Source of the DNA: Chimonanthus salicifolius
Taxonomy: Eukaryota; Streptophyta; Magnoliopsida; Laurales; Calycanthaceae
DNA length: 64,000 nucleotides
NCBI GenBank assembly: GCA_013350335.1
Contig: CM023540.1
Span: 5,208,001 to 5,272,000 of the forward strand
Reading direction: 5' to 3'
Under the pieces are notes generated by a model. It saw nothing but the letters and a program-made list of their open reading frames with translations. It ran no database searches and was not told the origin of the DNA. Position 1 is the first letter of the stretch, and every line of letters starts with the position of its first letter. Positions 1 through 13,260 of the stretch are shown in pieces. Both the position numbers and the translations under genes were made by a program.

Positions 1-319
1 CGAAGCATGTTTCACCATTGATCAAGCACATCAAGCCGATCAAACAAGGAGAGGAAGAAGAAAAGAGGTTAAGGGAATCAAGAGGAGAAAGAAAGACCGG
101 AGGAGCCGTCGGATCCATAAGTATTTCTAAACAAGAGTTTAGATTTTTGTTTATGGTTAAAAAAAAAATGGAATCCATTTATTAGATAATGGCCAAAAAC
201 ATTATGGGCCTTGGATCTAAGATCCATCAAATGGAAGTCTAAGAAATGGATTATGGATAGTTTGCATTTAAATTTTTAAGCATGGGATTGTATAAAAATT
301 GGAAGAATTGTGAGCCATA

Positions 320-1506
320 GGGTTCGGCCATGTAGCATGGCCGAACCCCATGGTGGGTAAGTAGATGATGGATGATGGAATTATGGAAAAATATGGAGAA
401 AGGGTTAGGGTTCATAAATGCTAAGTGATTGATGATTTTTTTTAAGAGGTTTTTAAACAAGAAATTTCATGAAAATATGAATGATCTTTCATGGCCTTGA
501 AAGGCATAGAATGGAATGAATGGATGACCATAGGGTTCGGCCATGTAGCATGGCCGAACCCCATGGTGAATAATGGGTAATTTATTAAGATTATAAGGTT
601 TAAAGATAATGGAGAAAAATGATAGATTTAAATGGATTTATTGAGTATAGAATGTGATGTTTAAATGGGATGAAAATGGTGATTTAAATGGATGATTTAA
701 TTTAAATGGAGGTATGATGTCTTAAAGAAATCATGGACTATAGGGTTCAGCCATACAAGGTGGCCGAACCCCATGGTTAGTGATCCATGAGGGTTAGGAC
801 TCTTAAATGCTCAATGGTTAATGGTTTCTAAGGTTTGAAAATTATGAGTATGGTATGTGATTTTTAAATGGGTATTAAAGGATGGAAGTAGTGGATTAAA
901 TATTTTGAATTATGGAGATAGTGAGGAAGTGATTGGTGGTGTAAATGGACTTTAAATGTGATTAAAGATCCAAGGTAAAAATGAGGGAAAGACATCATGG
1001 GTTCGGCCATGGTGTATGGCCGAACCCATGACCCATGTTTTTAGGTCATTTGTGGGCTAAGTTATGGTTTATATATGTGGTTAAACAAATGGAAATTTGG
1101 TTAAGTAAATGGTAAAATTTAAATGGATTTACAAAGTGTATGATATGGGTTTTTTTAAAGGGCCAAAATGAATAAAGGTTAGTGATTTTAAAATGGATTA
1201 TTTTTGGGACAAAACATTAGTCTTTAAAATGGCATCCATAAAGGTGAACCCATGACCCATTTTGTGGGCCACCTTTAGGGCAAATGTGAAAGGACATATG
1301 GGATTAAATGTTTTTCAAAATTAAATAATAGGTGGCTGATTTTATGATACTAGATCATGATCAAATGGATCTAAGTATGAATAAATTTTTGGACTTAGAA
1401 TGTACATAAATAAATGGATGATTGAACCATGGGAGAGGAATTGCAAAACAGTAAATAAGTGCCACATTGAAGAACCATAGGTTCAGCCATGGTACATGGC
1501 CGAACC
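320..1506. repeat. Palindrome array in LTR E (GGGTTCGGCCAT / ATGGCCGAACCC)
   Basis: Five imperfect 12-bp inverted repeats with about 5-nt loops at 320-348, 533-561, 743-771, 999-1027 and about 1479-1506. The AT-rich sequence between them is not repeated in the same way. Some arms carry single mismatches (743: TTCAGCC). Confidence 0.9.
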
Positions 1507-2098
1507 ATATGGGGATTAGACATGAAATCGGATATTACGAACGATGAAACTGAAACGTATAGATGCTGCGTTTTAGGCTCACTCATTGGAATATTTGAAA
1601 TGGCCAAAATCGGACTTATGTATGTGTTCTAACCAATGGATAATGGGCTAAGTTAATGGCCGATTTTTGATAAACTTGTAATATATTTAAGGATCATTCA
1701 ATGGATCTAGGGTTATGATCAGTTAGGAACTTAATCATGGATAACATATGGACTAATTCGGTAAATGTAATAAGGTATCGGGACGTCGCAAACGATAAGC
1801 GATCGGCGACCAGATTATCGAACGGAAAATGTAACGGAACACTACGCGGTATTCGGTAGGATTCCTACCTCTTTGTAAGCCGTGGATATGTGATGTTTAT
1901 TTTAATCTGTTTTGATGATTATGGGACTGGTATTATGATGAGTTTTAATTTATGAATTATATGATGGTGTTATGGATTATATTTTAACATTATGCATTAT
2001 ATGGCTATGTATGGTATATTAAATTTATGGTTTATCTATATACTATATAGCATAATGCACGTACATCTCATGCATGGCATGGGAGGGAAAATAATGAA

Positions 2099-2270
2099 AC
2101 CGAAGTCCATGCTCCGTCGGGGCGACCTAGAATCAGACATGGGGATAGCCTGAGGGCTATAACCGGAGTCCATGCTCCGTCGGGGCGACAGAGAATCAGA
2201 CATGGGGATAGCCTGAGGGCTATAACCGGAGTCCATGCTCCGTCGGGGCGACCGAGAAGCAAACATGGGG
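2099..2270 (+). repeat. 63-bp tandem repeat, about 2.7 units
   Basis: Units start at 2099, 2162 and 2225. Each holds a small hairpin (GGAGTCCATGCTCC) followed by GTCGGGGCGAC. The same core occurs once or twice in other LTRs of the family. Because 63 is a multiple of three, it keeps several frames open by chance. Confidence 0.85.
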
Positions 2271-3540
2271 ACAATACATTGTATGATCATATGGATGATG
2301 GGTGGGACACATGACATAGGCACCCATGGCATAGTATTCATTACATGCTTATTTTCTTATATTTTATTGTATCTGGTATGCATGTTATCACTAATCCATG
2401 TGCTAACCCTACTCGGAGTCCTATTGGGCGCGTTGACTAACGCCCTACTTCTACCCTAGCTGATGACACAGGAAATGGAGGAAACGGTGGACATACCGGA
2501 GGCCAAGCTTAGGAGCTTGGGAAGCGGATAATAAATTTATTTAAGTTTTATATTTTTGAAATGTAATTTGAGTAACTTAGCTTGTCGGACTGTATAAATT
2601 ATATTTCTCGCGATGGTTTGGACTTTAGTTATGGATGATTATATTTTGTGATATAAATATGATTCATAGGGGCATTTTGGTAATTCAATGTTGTATCTTC
2701 CTTCTATCTAACAACCGGCAGGATAGACTCTATTATCATGTTCCGCAATGATTATAATCTGCGAGCTTACTTCCTACGAGTGAACCGTTCTCGTGGACTT
2801 CGTTCCGCGCACGCGTAGGGTTGGCCAGTTAAGGGTCGGGCTTAGAAGCTCGGACTTAACTCGCGCCGTGGCGTCCGCGCCCTCTCTCACTCTCCATTTC
2901 AAAAAAAAAAAAAAATATAGACTCTGATTTTCGAAAAGTGAGTGAAAAAGGGGCGGGCGTTACAAACACATGGTTAGTACAAAACATCTATAATAATATC
3001 ATAATGTCAAAAACCATATAAACCATGCCATGTCATGATGCCAAATGCAATGAGTCCCACCCATCACATGTACATAAAAGTACCCCCACATAGGTCTTTC
3101 GGACACCCCAACGGAGTGCGGACCCTCCGATTTCTTCTTGACGGAAAAGCACATCAAGGTATCTCACATAGGTTTTTCAGATGTCCCGATGGAGTGTGGC
3201 CCCTCCAGTTACATATCCTTCACCCCATGCTATGCATGAGATACCAATGAAACACATGCTATTTTATCATATAAACATAGCATTAAAACTCACGTTTAGA
3301 AACCATATCTTTTACAAGAAAATTCATCAAAATAAGATAGAAACATTGTACATTAAACCCATGGTTTCAAAGAGGTGGAATCCTACCAAAGACCACTACG
3401 TGTCCTTGCGCTTTCGTCCTATAACCGCTCACGATCGTACACACCTTATGAGGTCCCGTTACCTTATAATATATCAATCAATTAAAATCATGTCCCATTC
3501 GATTCACCATAAAGTCCAAGTCCATAAAACATTCCTCATG

Positions 3541-4611
3541 GGGTTCAGCCATACAACATGGCCGAACCCATGATCTTTCATTTTCACACTTATTTACCAC
3601 AATGCCATTTGTCTAATCTTTAGTTAATATTCCATTCATTTTAATCTGCCATTCATAAACCCTATGTCCACCAAATAATTCCCATGGGGTTCGGCCAAAC
3701 ACTATGGCCCAACCCATGGTCCATTAAGTCACTTAATTACAATAATGCCATTATATCTAATAACATAACCAATAACATAAACCATGAACATAGGTCTATA
3801 TGTAATTACATCCCTCATTACCTTAAACATTCATAACCACTCTAAGTGTCCCTAAAATATTCCAACACATGTTCCATCATATAATTCATGGGGTTCGGCC
3901 ATACACCAGGGCCGAACCCTATGTCCATTATTTTCACCTATTTACAATATTGCCATCCATGGCTATCATTCCATTATTCTCATTTACAATATACTTAAGC
4001 TAATAAATAACCCGCTAACAAGATTCATGGGGTTCGGCCATACACCATGGCCGAATCCATGATCTTTCATTTTCAACCGATATTACCAAATTGCCATTAC
4101 CTCCATCATTGTCTCACCATTAATCCAATGACCATATTAAGTCCATACATGATCCATAAAATTGATTCATGGGGTTCGGCCAAGCACCATGGCCGAACCC
4201 TATGATGTCTAACTTTCCATTTTCATCAATTCCCATTCTTGAATCCATAATTCAAGGTTCCTTCCATAATTAGAAACTCTCTAATTTAATAACCATCTTC
4301 CATTTTAATCAATTAAAATCCATTAACAATACCAATACACCTCCATGGGGTTCGGCCATACACCATAACCGAACCGTATGGTTCGTAATCTTCTTTCTAA
4401 AAATCATTCATGCAACAAAATTCCTTAGTAACTTAAATCCATATAAGACCTCATGGTGTTCGGCCATACATCATGGCCGAACCCATGATCCTCCATTTTA
4501 GCATGTATTTACAACCTTGCCATCATCTCCATGATCTCCATTCAATCAATCACCAAATTAAATTCATCTATATTTTTCCGTGGGGTTCGACCATACACCA
4601 TGGTCGAACCC
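3541..4611. repeat. Palindrome array in LTR F, eight members
   Basis: Palindromes at 3541-3569, 3687-3715, 3891-3919, 4030-4058, 4172-4200, 4348-4376, 4456-4484 and 4583-4611, spaced about 110-210 bp. The last reads GGGTTCGACCAT / ATGGTCGAACCC: both arms changed together, so pairing is kept. Confidence 0.9.
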
Positions 4612-5128
4612 TATGGTTCCTTATCTTAAACAAAAATATCAAAATACTAACCGGTTCCGTGACTCCTCCGGTTTTCCTTCGCTAGTTCTTGCTCTTCCAA
4701 TCTTCTTCTTCCTTAGCCTCTTTCCACTTCTTCTTGATCTTTCCCACTTACTGGCTGCCTTCTCTTCCTTTGTGTATGCCGTGAATGAGACTTGAGAGAG
4801 AAAGAGAATTCGGCCTTATGTGTGTAAGCCGAGCGCCCCTTCCCTCTTTCTTTTATAATCCTCCACTTAATCTTAATTTAGAAGGTGTTTGAGATAGCAA
4901 TTGCCTAGTGTTGTGCGCCCCTCTTGCCGCCTCTTTTATAAACTTCCAATTTGCCAATCTTAGAAGGTGGTGTGCACCCCTTCTTTCTTAGCAATTGCCT
5001 TAGTGCCATTTTTAATCAAGGAAAGGCCCTTTTTAAATGATCTTATGCGCATAACCTTGGATATGAAAATCCCTACACACGGCCAAGGCAATCCTAAAAT
5101 CTCTAATTCTCTCCATACGCATAATCAT

Positions 5129-8100
5129 TGTAACGCCCGCCCCTTTTCACCATAAATCAGAGTCTATTTTTTTTTTCCATAAAAGTGACAAAGGGCGCGG
5201 ACGCCACGACGCGAGTTAAGTCCGACCTTCTAAAGTCCGGCCCTTAACTGGCCAACCCTACGCGTGCGTGGAGCCAAGTCCACGAGTACGGTTCACGCGT
5301 AGATGTAAGCTCAAGGAATATTACTTCTCAGTGCGGAATTAACAACAAAGACTATCCTACAGATTTGAGATAGCAAGGAAGATAACATTCATTTAAATTT
5401 CTATAATACCTCAAAACCATAATGTCCCTAATAAAATCCCAAAACATAACCAGTAATCTAATTTATTACATTCCGACAAGCTAAGTTACTCAAATTACAT
5501 TTTTCCAACATAAACTTAAAAAAAAATAATGAATCTGCCTTCCCAAGCTACTAAGCATGACTCCCGTCCCGTCCTTCCGTTTCGCCACCTCCTGCGTCAT
5601 CAGCTAGGGTAGAAGTAGGGCGTTAAAACACGCGCCCAGTAGGACTCCGAGTAGGGCTAGTACATGGATTAGTAATAACAAAGCATATAGAAGATATTAT
5701 CTCAAAATTATGTCATTTGGTACAATGTAATGCAATGGGTGTTTTATGTCATGAATCCCACCCATCAATCTCATCTTCAACTCTACAATGTCCCTTTTTC
5801 CAACCATCCATAGTATTCCAAATAGAATCCATACCATCATCGTACCATGACCCTCTTGATGCAAAAGCCTCATCAAGATGCAATCCACACTAGGCATTCC
5901 CCCCCTTGATGGAAGAACCATCATCAAGGTACAATAATAAATACAATATCCCCCTTGATGGAAAAGCATCATCAAGGTATCATAATACATATGTGAAATG
6001 TCCCCATGCTGTTTATCGGTCGCCCCGACGGAGCATGGACTCCGGTTTCATTTCATCATTTCCCTGTCATATCCCTCCCATGCCATGCATGAGATGTAGA
6101 TGCCATGTGCCATGTAAATATATGTAGTTCAATAGTAACACAAAAACCCATCTTAAAACAATTACTTGATTATCAAATAAATCAAAGGGAAAAACATCCC
6201 ATAATATTTAATCCAAAATCCATCTTAAGACATTCACATGATTTCCAAAATAATTTAAAGGAAAACATCACAAGATACATAATCCAAAACTCATCTTAAA
6301 GGCAACCACATGCTTTCCAAAATAAATTAAAGAAAACATCACCCAATCCATGGCTTACAAAAATGTAGGAATCCTACCTGATACCGACTTGCGTCCTTTT
6401 ACATTTTTTCGTTCGACAAACCCGGTCGCCGATCGCGCACCGCCTGCGATGTCCAGTACCTTGTTACACACTAATCATTAGTCCATGTTTCAACCATTTA
6501 TAAGCCCTTATGAAAAACCGGTCACCATTTAGGTTTTGTGGATCCCACCTAATCCATTATATATTTTTTTTAAGTACATATGCCTAAAATCAGCCACCCT
6601 AGGCTTTATTAACCACTTATAAGGTTATCACATTAGATCCCCTCATTCCATGATCAATCTCCATGGAATTCTTGAATTTGGCATTTAATTACGGTTTTGC
6701 CACTACCTCATTTTCCATGGTTAATCACCCATTTATGCATGCATGATTAAGTCCAAAATTGATTTTTAAACTTAGATCCCTAACTTAGGTTCATTTATGA
6801 CCCACCAAACTATTAAAACTTGTCATCTAATTAATCCAATTCCCATTACTTAATCACATACATACACATTAACCTTAGACCTAAAAATGATCCACCATTT
6901 GGGTCATGGATTCAAAATACCTAATTCATCAAATCCTCCGATGGGGTTTACCTTATGCATTTAACTTCAATGAGTGCATCACTCATTCATTCCCTTTGGA
7001 GGCCACAAACACCATCCATCATCCAATTTAACCCACTACAATGGGTTACAATTGGGCCATGGGTTCGGCCATACACCATGGCCGAACCCACGGTGTCCTT
7101 TCCCCATTTTCCATCCTTTTAAGCCCATTTAAAATTTGTAAACATTACCATAGGGTTCAGCCATACACCATGGCCGAACCCATGGTTCATATTCCACTAT
7201 TTTTCCATGTCTCTTGGGGCCACACCATTACTCATTTAAAACTCTAAACTCATCCATACATTAATCCCTCTTTTCCATCCTCTAAACCCATCAATTGATC
7301 CTTATTACATCACCATAGGGTTCGGCCATTCTCCATGGCCGAACCCATGGTTCATGGTCCAATATTTCTTTATGCCATTTTAGACCATTAACTTAGCCAC
7401 ATTTGCATTGATTTAAACACATGCATAATTCTACATTTAGCCCTTCAAGCATTCTAATTTGTGAGACTAAAATGCATCAACCCCAAGCTTAATTTAATCA
7501 CTCATAAGGTCATCTTAATTTAATCAAACTTTCCATCATAAAAGGCATTTTGAAACCTTTCCCACATTCACTCATTTACTACAATTCATTAACTTAACAC
7601 CCTCATTGCTTTCCATTCTTAATTTCATAATTTACATAATGCACATAACCCATTTAGTCATTTTCTTACCCTAACCCTAATTCACCCATTTAGGGTTTTC
7701 TCCATCTTCCACCCTCTCATTTGATGGGTTTAAACTCCATTGCATAAAATTATCTATCCACCATTACATTAATACAAAATAAATTCCAATTCTTAAACCC
7801 TAAAATCCAAAATTTCTTGTTTAAGAAATACTCACAATCCGACGTCTCCTCCGATTTCCGCCGCTCCCGTCGGTCTCCTTAGCCTCCTCTCTCCTTCCTC
7901 TTGATCTTTAATAGGTCAAGAGGCTTGATCAATGGTGGCAACCCCCAACCTTAGGATCAGCCAAGTTAGGGTTTAAATTGAGAGAGGGAGAGGGAGAGGT
8001 GATGAGAGAGGAGATGGTAACCTTGACCTTAGAGTAATTTCCCTCCAAATTCCACTTCTTTCTTCTCTTCTTCTCTTCTCTCCTCCTTAGCTCTCTTTCT

Positions 8101-8893
8101 CCCTTCACTTGAACATGGGACGGCAATGGAGGAGTGGGAGGGATGGAGTTAACAAAAAAAATGAGAATAAGACACCAACAAAGCTCATCTCCATTTTTTA
8201 CTTTACATTAATGACACCCACCAACCTTAAGATATTTTCTTAGATATTTAAAATGCTTTATGGTGGTGGTTATCTAAACCACCACCAAGCCAACGTGTTT
8301 CACTTGAGTTTGAGATGAGGTGAGTCTTCACCTCATGGCCCCACTTTGACCACTCTTAACTACCATTTTAAATAATTTAATTATTTAATTAATTAGATAA
8401 TTAACTTAGGTTAATCCATTGGTACTTAGCCTAAGTCCATTACTCCACCCATGGTTGACCAAATCAACCATGGTGGCCGGCCCCACCAAACCTTGGCCCA
8501 CACGCCACCTCACTTGATGAGGTGGAGGTGGGTCCCACTTGGCCACATCACCATTGTTTAATTCCAAATAACTTAGGTGATTTAAAATCATTGAATTCAC
8601 TCTAAGTGGATTACCATTGGGCCTATGGCCCAATTACATTTCCATCTAGCCCATTTACCTTAGAGCATAACCATCTTGACCCATTGGGTCCCAAATGGGT
8701 ATTTGACCCAATTTGACCATTCTTGACCCATTTAAATAAATTTAAATCCAAACCATAGTCTATTGGGCCACACTTGGGCCTTTATCCAAATTTTGGCCCA
8801 TTTACCATTTACTCCACCAATTTTCCAATTTTCATCCTTAAAATAAATAATATTCCCATTTATATTAATTAAAAAAAATTCCGGGCCCTTACA
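5129..8893 (-). mobile_element. Solo LTR G, minus, TSD ATCAT
   Basis: A complete 3765-bp LTR starting TGTAACGCCC at 5129 and ending CCCTTACA at 8893, flanked by ATCAT at 5124-5128 and 8894-8898. No internal region follows, so it is a solo LTR left by recombination between two LTRs. It has CATGCATG at 6084-6091, hairpins of the CTTGATG type at about 5850-5970, donor GTGAGT (rc 7830-7835), a GA-rich stretch near 7980 and an inverted TTGAC pair near 8450. It is close in sequence to the LTRs of B and C. Confidence 0.93.
7061..7346. repeat. Palindrome array in LTR G, three members
   Basis: GGGTTCGGCCAT / ATGGCCGAACCC palindromes at 7061-7089, 7153-7181 and 7318-7346. It is shorter than the arrays of F, A and K. 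Confidence 0.9.
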
Positions 8894-9136
8894 ATCATAG
8901 ATTGCATATCTAATATTCGGCTATGCACAATTATCCACCATTCCTTATTTATATAATATTGCATTACTAATTAAATTTAGCCCCATTTAATTTATTTGAA
9001 ACCATTTCCAAAATCTGTTGGGTCTTAATTGGGCAATGACGCAACATTTTACCCATCTAAGGTCCATATTTAATAATTCACAATTAAATGGGTAATTTTC
9101 ATAAATATTAATAACTTGAAAATCCGGGGTGTTACA

Positions 9137-9912
9137 GGCCACACTTCGTCGGGGCGTCCGAAAAACCTATGTGGGATACCTTGATGTGCTTTTCCATCAA
9201 GAAGAAACCGAAGGGGCCACACTCCGTCGGGGCGTCCGAAAGACCTATGTAGGGGTACTTATATGTACTTGTGATGGGTGGGACTCATTGCATTCGACAT
9301 CATGACATGGCATGGTTTATATGGTTTTTGACATTATGATATTATTATGCATGATTTGTACTAACCATGTGTTAGCTCTAATTGGAATACCTACTGGGCG
9401 CGTTGTTCTAACGCCCTTCTACCCTAGTGGATGATACAGGAAATGAGGGGAACGATGAACGCGAAAAGGGCCAAGCATAGGAGCTTGGATATGTGATTGG
9501 ATTATATTTTATTTAAGATACTCATGGACATGTAATTTGAGTAGCTAGACTTCGGGCATGTAATAATTTAGATAATTTGCTATGGTTGAATGTTTATTTG
9601 GATAATTATGTTATGTTAATTATGATTAAAGACTTGATGTACTTTATTATCTAAACTGTAATAGAATTAAGTTCTATTATAATTCCGCAGTTATGATTTT
9701 AATCCGCATGTTTATATTGCTATGTGTGAACCGTTTTCATGGACTTAGTCTATGCACACATAGGGTTGGCCAGTTAAGGCTCGGACTTTAGAAGTTCAGA
9801 CTTAGCTCGCGTCGTGACGTCCCGCTCTTGCTCACTCTGTTATTTTTTTTTTAAAAAAAAAATAGACTCTGATTTATGGAAAGTGTAGAGTGAAAAAGGG
9901 CGGGGCGTTACA
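9137..9912 (+). mobile_element. LTR H, 3' part, plus
   Basis: This resumes a plus-oriented LTR at its CGTCGGGGCGTCCG units and runs through the GGGCGCGTTG region, TTCTACCCTAG near 9415, GGAGCTTGG, the U5 stems (9725-9825) and A-tract to GGGGCGTTACA at 9912. Its 5' part lies left of the window, displaced by F. The flank begins TGTGATT. Confidence 0.85.
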
Positions 9913-11639
9913 TGTGATTTGTACATCTTTAGGATATGAATGTAGTGTGTGCATTACCTCATGTATAATTTTTGTATGGTACACATACACAGTATCGTTT
10001 CATTCCAAGTTCCTAAACTTGTGAATCTCGTGTGGAATGAAACATGCTCTATGCCTTAAATGGATTTTTGGTGTGACCTATCAAAAGTGTTGATCAAAAT
10101 GATCAAATGTGCTTATCTAAATCCATTTGTGAACCAATTCTTTTGAGGAATTGGAGTATACTTGAAAGAATGGTAAAAGTGTTTTTCATGTTTTGGGCAA
10201 TAACATGATAACAGGCATGAAAATTGTGTGTGTAGCATAGTACTTTATTTCTATTTGCATTTATAATGTAATCAAAATTGGAAATGAATGTATGTGAATG
10301 ACTCTTGTTCATAAACACCTTGCCTTTGCTAAAACCTGAAAATGCCGCATCACATGACATCACACACCAGGGAAATGTATCTGAAGTGGTAAAGTAAATG
10401 TGCCCAAGGTACTTGGATTGATTTGGGTCCAAAAGAGATTTATAATCCATGTTTTGTTCCTATTTTTAAAAGGATAAATTGAATCTTCAAATGGAACAAA
10501 CACGGTGTGAATGTATGTATCATCGTTGGTATTCAAAGGTGTATAAACAAAGCTTGATAAACTGTGAACATTACAAGCACACACATACACACACACAAAA
10601 TACCCAGTCATCTTTCAAGTTAGAACCCGGGTCGAAGGATAGACTAGTCGGAGGAACAGACTGGTTTGTATTGTTGGAAATCAGAACACTGTTTGAAAAG
10701 GGGGAAAATTGAAAAGGGAGAAAGGTCGATGTTTGTCGACTTATTAATACAGACTGGTCGTTGGACAAGGACCTGCCGGTGAATCAGAAAGAGTAAGTTA
10801 AAATGGTCTCCTTTTGCGAAAAAAACTGATTATTTCAAAATCGTCGTTCCTTCTCGCACTGAGCTTTGGCGATTTCCTTTTCTCCTTCCGTGCCCTAGAT
10901 TGGTCAATAAGATCTCCCTAAGCGAAATCTCACCGAAAAACCATAGGATTTTTGCTTCTCTCACTTCAAGAAGCAAGGGTGTCACAGTGCTTGTTAGATT
11001 TAGTGCTCGAGTAAGCCTTGGTCAGTTCTTCCCAAGCAACCATGTCAAAAAGGGAGATTTCTAAAGTTCGGTCTTCCACCACTGGAAAAATCTCTGAGCC
11101 GGCCCCCTTTTCCTAAGGAAATCACCTAGATTCGTGCAGGGTACTTCCGAATCAAGCTCTGCTCCTAACAGTACCTCTCACAGAAAAATCTCTACCCTAG
11201 GACTTGATCGAGCCGTCGATATCATCTCAGGTCTCAATCTAGACAAAACATGAGAACCGAAGTAGAAGTGATTTCTTTTATAGACAGTTCTGATGAGGAA
11301 GAAGGGGTAAATGTCGAAGACACTGACTACTCTTAGTCTTGTAATACCCATTCCTTCAGTGACCCTGCTGTAGAGTAAACAAGTGGTGAAGCAAAACCAC
11401 TTGTGTCGAAATCCATGACATGATTTTTCTACAAAATCGAAGAATGTGTGCCTCAAATAGAGGAGCAGCTAGACACACTAGATAGTTGTGTCGAAAACTA
11501 AGCTCAAAAAGTTCATGACGACTATCTTACCTTGCGTCATATTCTCTCTCGACGCCTATCTTCTTCCCCTCCAGCATCACCACCTCCAGATGGCTCCGCT
11601 TCGAATAGTTTTTCATGCTTTATATTTTGTATTTTGGAA
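9913..11639. other. Unassigned sequence between LTR H and a decayed LTR
   Basis: No convincing gene and no family landmarks. There is an impure CA microsatellite at about 10575-10600. A short stretch at about 11455-11620 reads in one frame as a Ser/Pro-rich tail after a leucine/aspartate-rich segment, with one internal stop. It may be the worn end of a transposon protein, but I cannot name it. Confidence 0.35.
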
Positions 11640-12960
11640 AAACTATAGTTTAGTTAGAGATCTTGAGATAGATCAAATTCCAAACTGTGATTCAGATTGG
11701 AATACACGTATTGTATGTTTAACGATGTATTGCAGGAAATACACATTTACACGGTAAATGGTAAGTAGAGGGTAAACGTACCTGACCCGGGAATACGGTA
11801 ACTGATAGAACTTGTATGAACTGCTTAAATTACAGTCAATATAAACTATGTTTATTTCCAGCATAGTATTATTAAATACCAACTTCTATTATATGTATGA
11901 TTCTATGCGGGAGGGCTTAGGAATCCATGCTAGCTGAGTGAGAATTTAATTATGATCATATGAGATATTTTTAAGTGGGTTGAACTGGGGATTTAATCCA
12001 TAATTGATGTGCATTTGACTGGTGTACTATGCATATCAAATTACCACACATTGTTGCATGAAGTACCTAACTCGTGGAAGGCACAGGTATGAGGTGCATA
12101 TACGGATTGTGTGAAGCATTGAGAGTGAATTTGCCAGCGGTGTAGCCACGTATTTTCACGGCTTAATGCCGTGGACGTCAATTGACGGGGATATCAATTT
12201 AGGAAGGAAAGTACATGTATTAACTATGTTAGATGATATTCTCATAGAAAACTACATGCTTTATGAATGTGTAAACAGTTGTATAATAACATGTTTGTAA
12301 TTGATGATATATTGTATTATCTGTTGTTTTCACTTTGCTGGGCCTAGTAGAGCTCAGATCCCTTACGTTTCAAGAAATCTGAATGAGGAAGGACAGGAGG
12401 ACGTCATGCAAAAGTAGGGGTGGAGGCTCTACCTATCCATTTATCTATTTCACCATTGTTGGGAATTTATATTAGGATGTTTTTATTACTGTTTATATGA
12501 ACAAATATGATGTAATAAACCTTGTTATATCCATTGAGGCATAGTGGATGTGTAATTAAATCTACTTCGTTTCTTATGTGCGATTTTGATAATTATGGGA
12601 ATGATCATGGTGAATGTTAGGTAGAACATGTGTGACATTTTTTACTTGGGCTTGACAGTCAATGGATCAAGTTATTAAAAGTGCATGTTGATTTGTAGTG
12701 TGTCCATATATCACAGTGACTGGTGGGTTTTGTTCAAGGAGTTGGCTTTTAAGTGGATTCATTGTAATCCCCCCCATCCACTAGAAACTTAACCGGCTGT
12801 GTATTGGCTGGATCCAAGGCTATCAAATGTTACGCCTGAACTTTTGATCACATGGAATATTAAATTCATGATTAGTTATGATTTCCCCAATTATCAGAGA
12901 CTCCGTGTTAGAAGAAAAAAAAACTCACGTCTTAGGAGGCCCGAGGGGCGGGGCGTGACA
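11640..12960 (+). mobile_element. Decayed LTR-like segment of another family
   Basis: It ends GGGGCGGGGCGTGACA at 12960, an LTR-type end like those of the main family but with TGACA. Upstream there is a CTGGGCCTAGTAGAGCTCAG motif near 12338, followed by a GAGGAAGGACAGGAGGACG purine stretch, an arrangement I associate from memory with gypsy LTRs. The 5' boundary and a target duplication were not found, so the start is approximate. Confidence 0.4.
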
Positions 12961-13260
12961 TATACTCCCAAGCGCACGAACCATATATAGTATAGCAGTT
13001 GAGTACGAGGTCGAATCCAACGAAATTACAAAAAATATATATTGAGTATTTACAATTATTAACCAATTATTTAATTTAAAAACATAATTGAAACTTGTAT
13101 TAGTGATTAATTTTGAAAATAAAAAACAACTCTACTCTAGCTTAGATTCAATTAAAAATCACTAAATTTAATTTCAACCTAGTTCCAGCATTTAAATCGG
13201 AGTTGGAAAAAATAAAGAATCAAGGAATCAATAAATCAAATAAATGAATCATACATAATA
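12961..13260. other. Old repeat-like target DNA (left piece)
   Basis: It starts TATACTCCCAAGCGCACG and continues with a GAGTACGAGGTCGAATCC stretch, which resembles a dispersed plant retrotransposon LTR start from memory only. It is the target of LTR I; the same sequence resumes after 19489 and again after 60028. Confidence 0.35.

Larger units (their letters stand above)
1..2964 (+). mobile_element. LTR E, plus-oriented gypsy LTR, 5' end outside window
   Basis: The 3' part of a long LTR, ending GGGCGGGCGTTACA at 2964. It carries the family landmarks in order: purine-rich stretch (about 50-110), palindrome array (320-1506), GGTAGGATTCCTACC near 1855, CATGCATG at 2069-2076, three 63-bp units, TTCTACCCTAG ending at 2459, U5 inverted repeats (2770-2870) and an A-tract near 2900. 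The donor site seen in most relatives appears lost here (CCATAAGT near 113). It is inserted in LTR F; the right target copy should be AACAC (2965-2969) and the left copy lies outside the window. No coding capacity is seen. Whether it is a solo LTR or the end of a full element cannot be told. Confidence 0.85.
2965..9136 (-). mobile_element. LTR F, minus-oriented, interrupted by G and cut by E
   Basis: F sequence occupies 2965-5128 and 8899-9136; G plus one target copy lies between. It ends (plus strand) CCGGGGTGTTACA at 9136. Its U5 end was separated by insertion of E and lies left of the window. Landmarks: two CGACGGAGT units (3085-3210), a variant TATGCATG core (3231-3238), the palindrome array, and a weak donor GGTTAG (rc 4647-4652). 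It lies inside LTR H; the right target copy would be GGCCA at 9137. The fragment 2965-3220 is close to the reverse complement of 9137-9400, so F and H look like the same subfamily. Confidence 0.85.

Noticed and set aside
2036..2341. 101-codon ORF with a repeated 21-residue unit on the minus strand
   Set aside because: It is an artefact of the 63-bp tandem repeat, which keeps several frames open; other LTR copies with one unit have no such ORF.
3541..4611. CRISPR-like array: regular short palindromic repeats with unique spacers
   Set aside because: Repeats are imperfect and 25-29 bp, spacers vary from about 80 to 180 bp, no cas genes are present, and the array lies inside a plant LTR repeated across the window.
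4473..4795. Small ORFs with MAEP or HTPWSNPM-like peptides in many places
   Set aside because: These are translations of the GGTTCGGCCAT palindromes in different frames; none is conserved as protein between copies.
7670..7695. Interstitial telomere repeat (CCCTAACCCTAA)
   Set aside because: Only two to three units, repeated at the same position in the LTRs of B, C and G as part of the LTR sequence.
11178..11757. Host gene in 11.2-11.8 kb
   Set aside because: Frames are short and interrupted, with no domain motif or exon-intron pattern that I can support; kept only as unassigned sequence.
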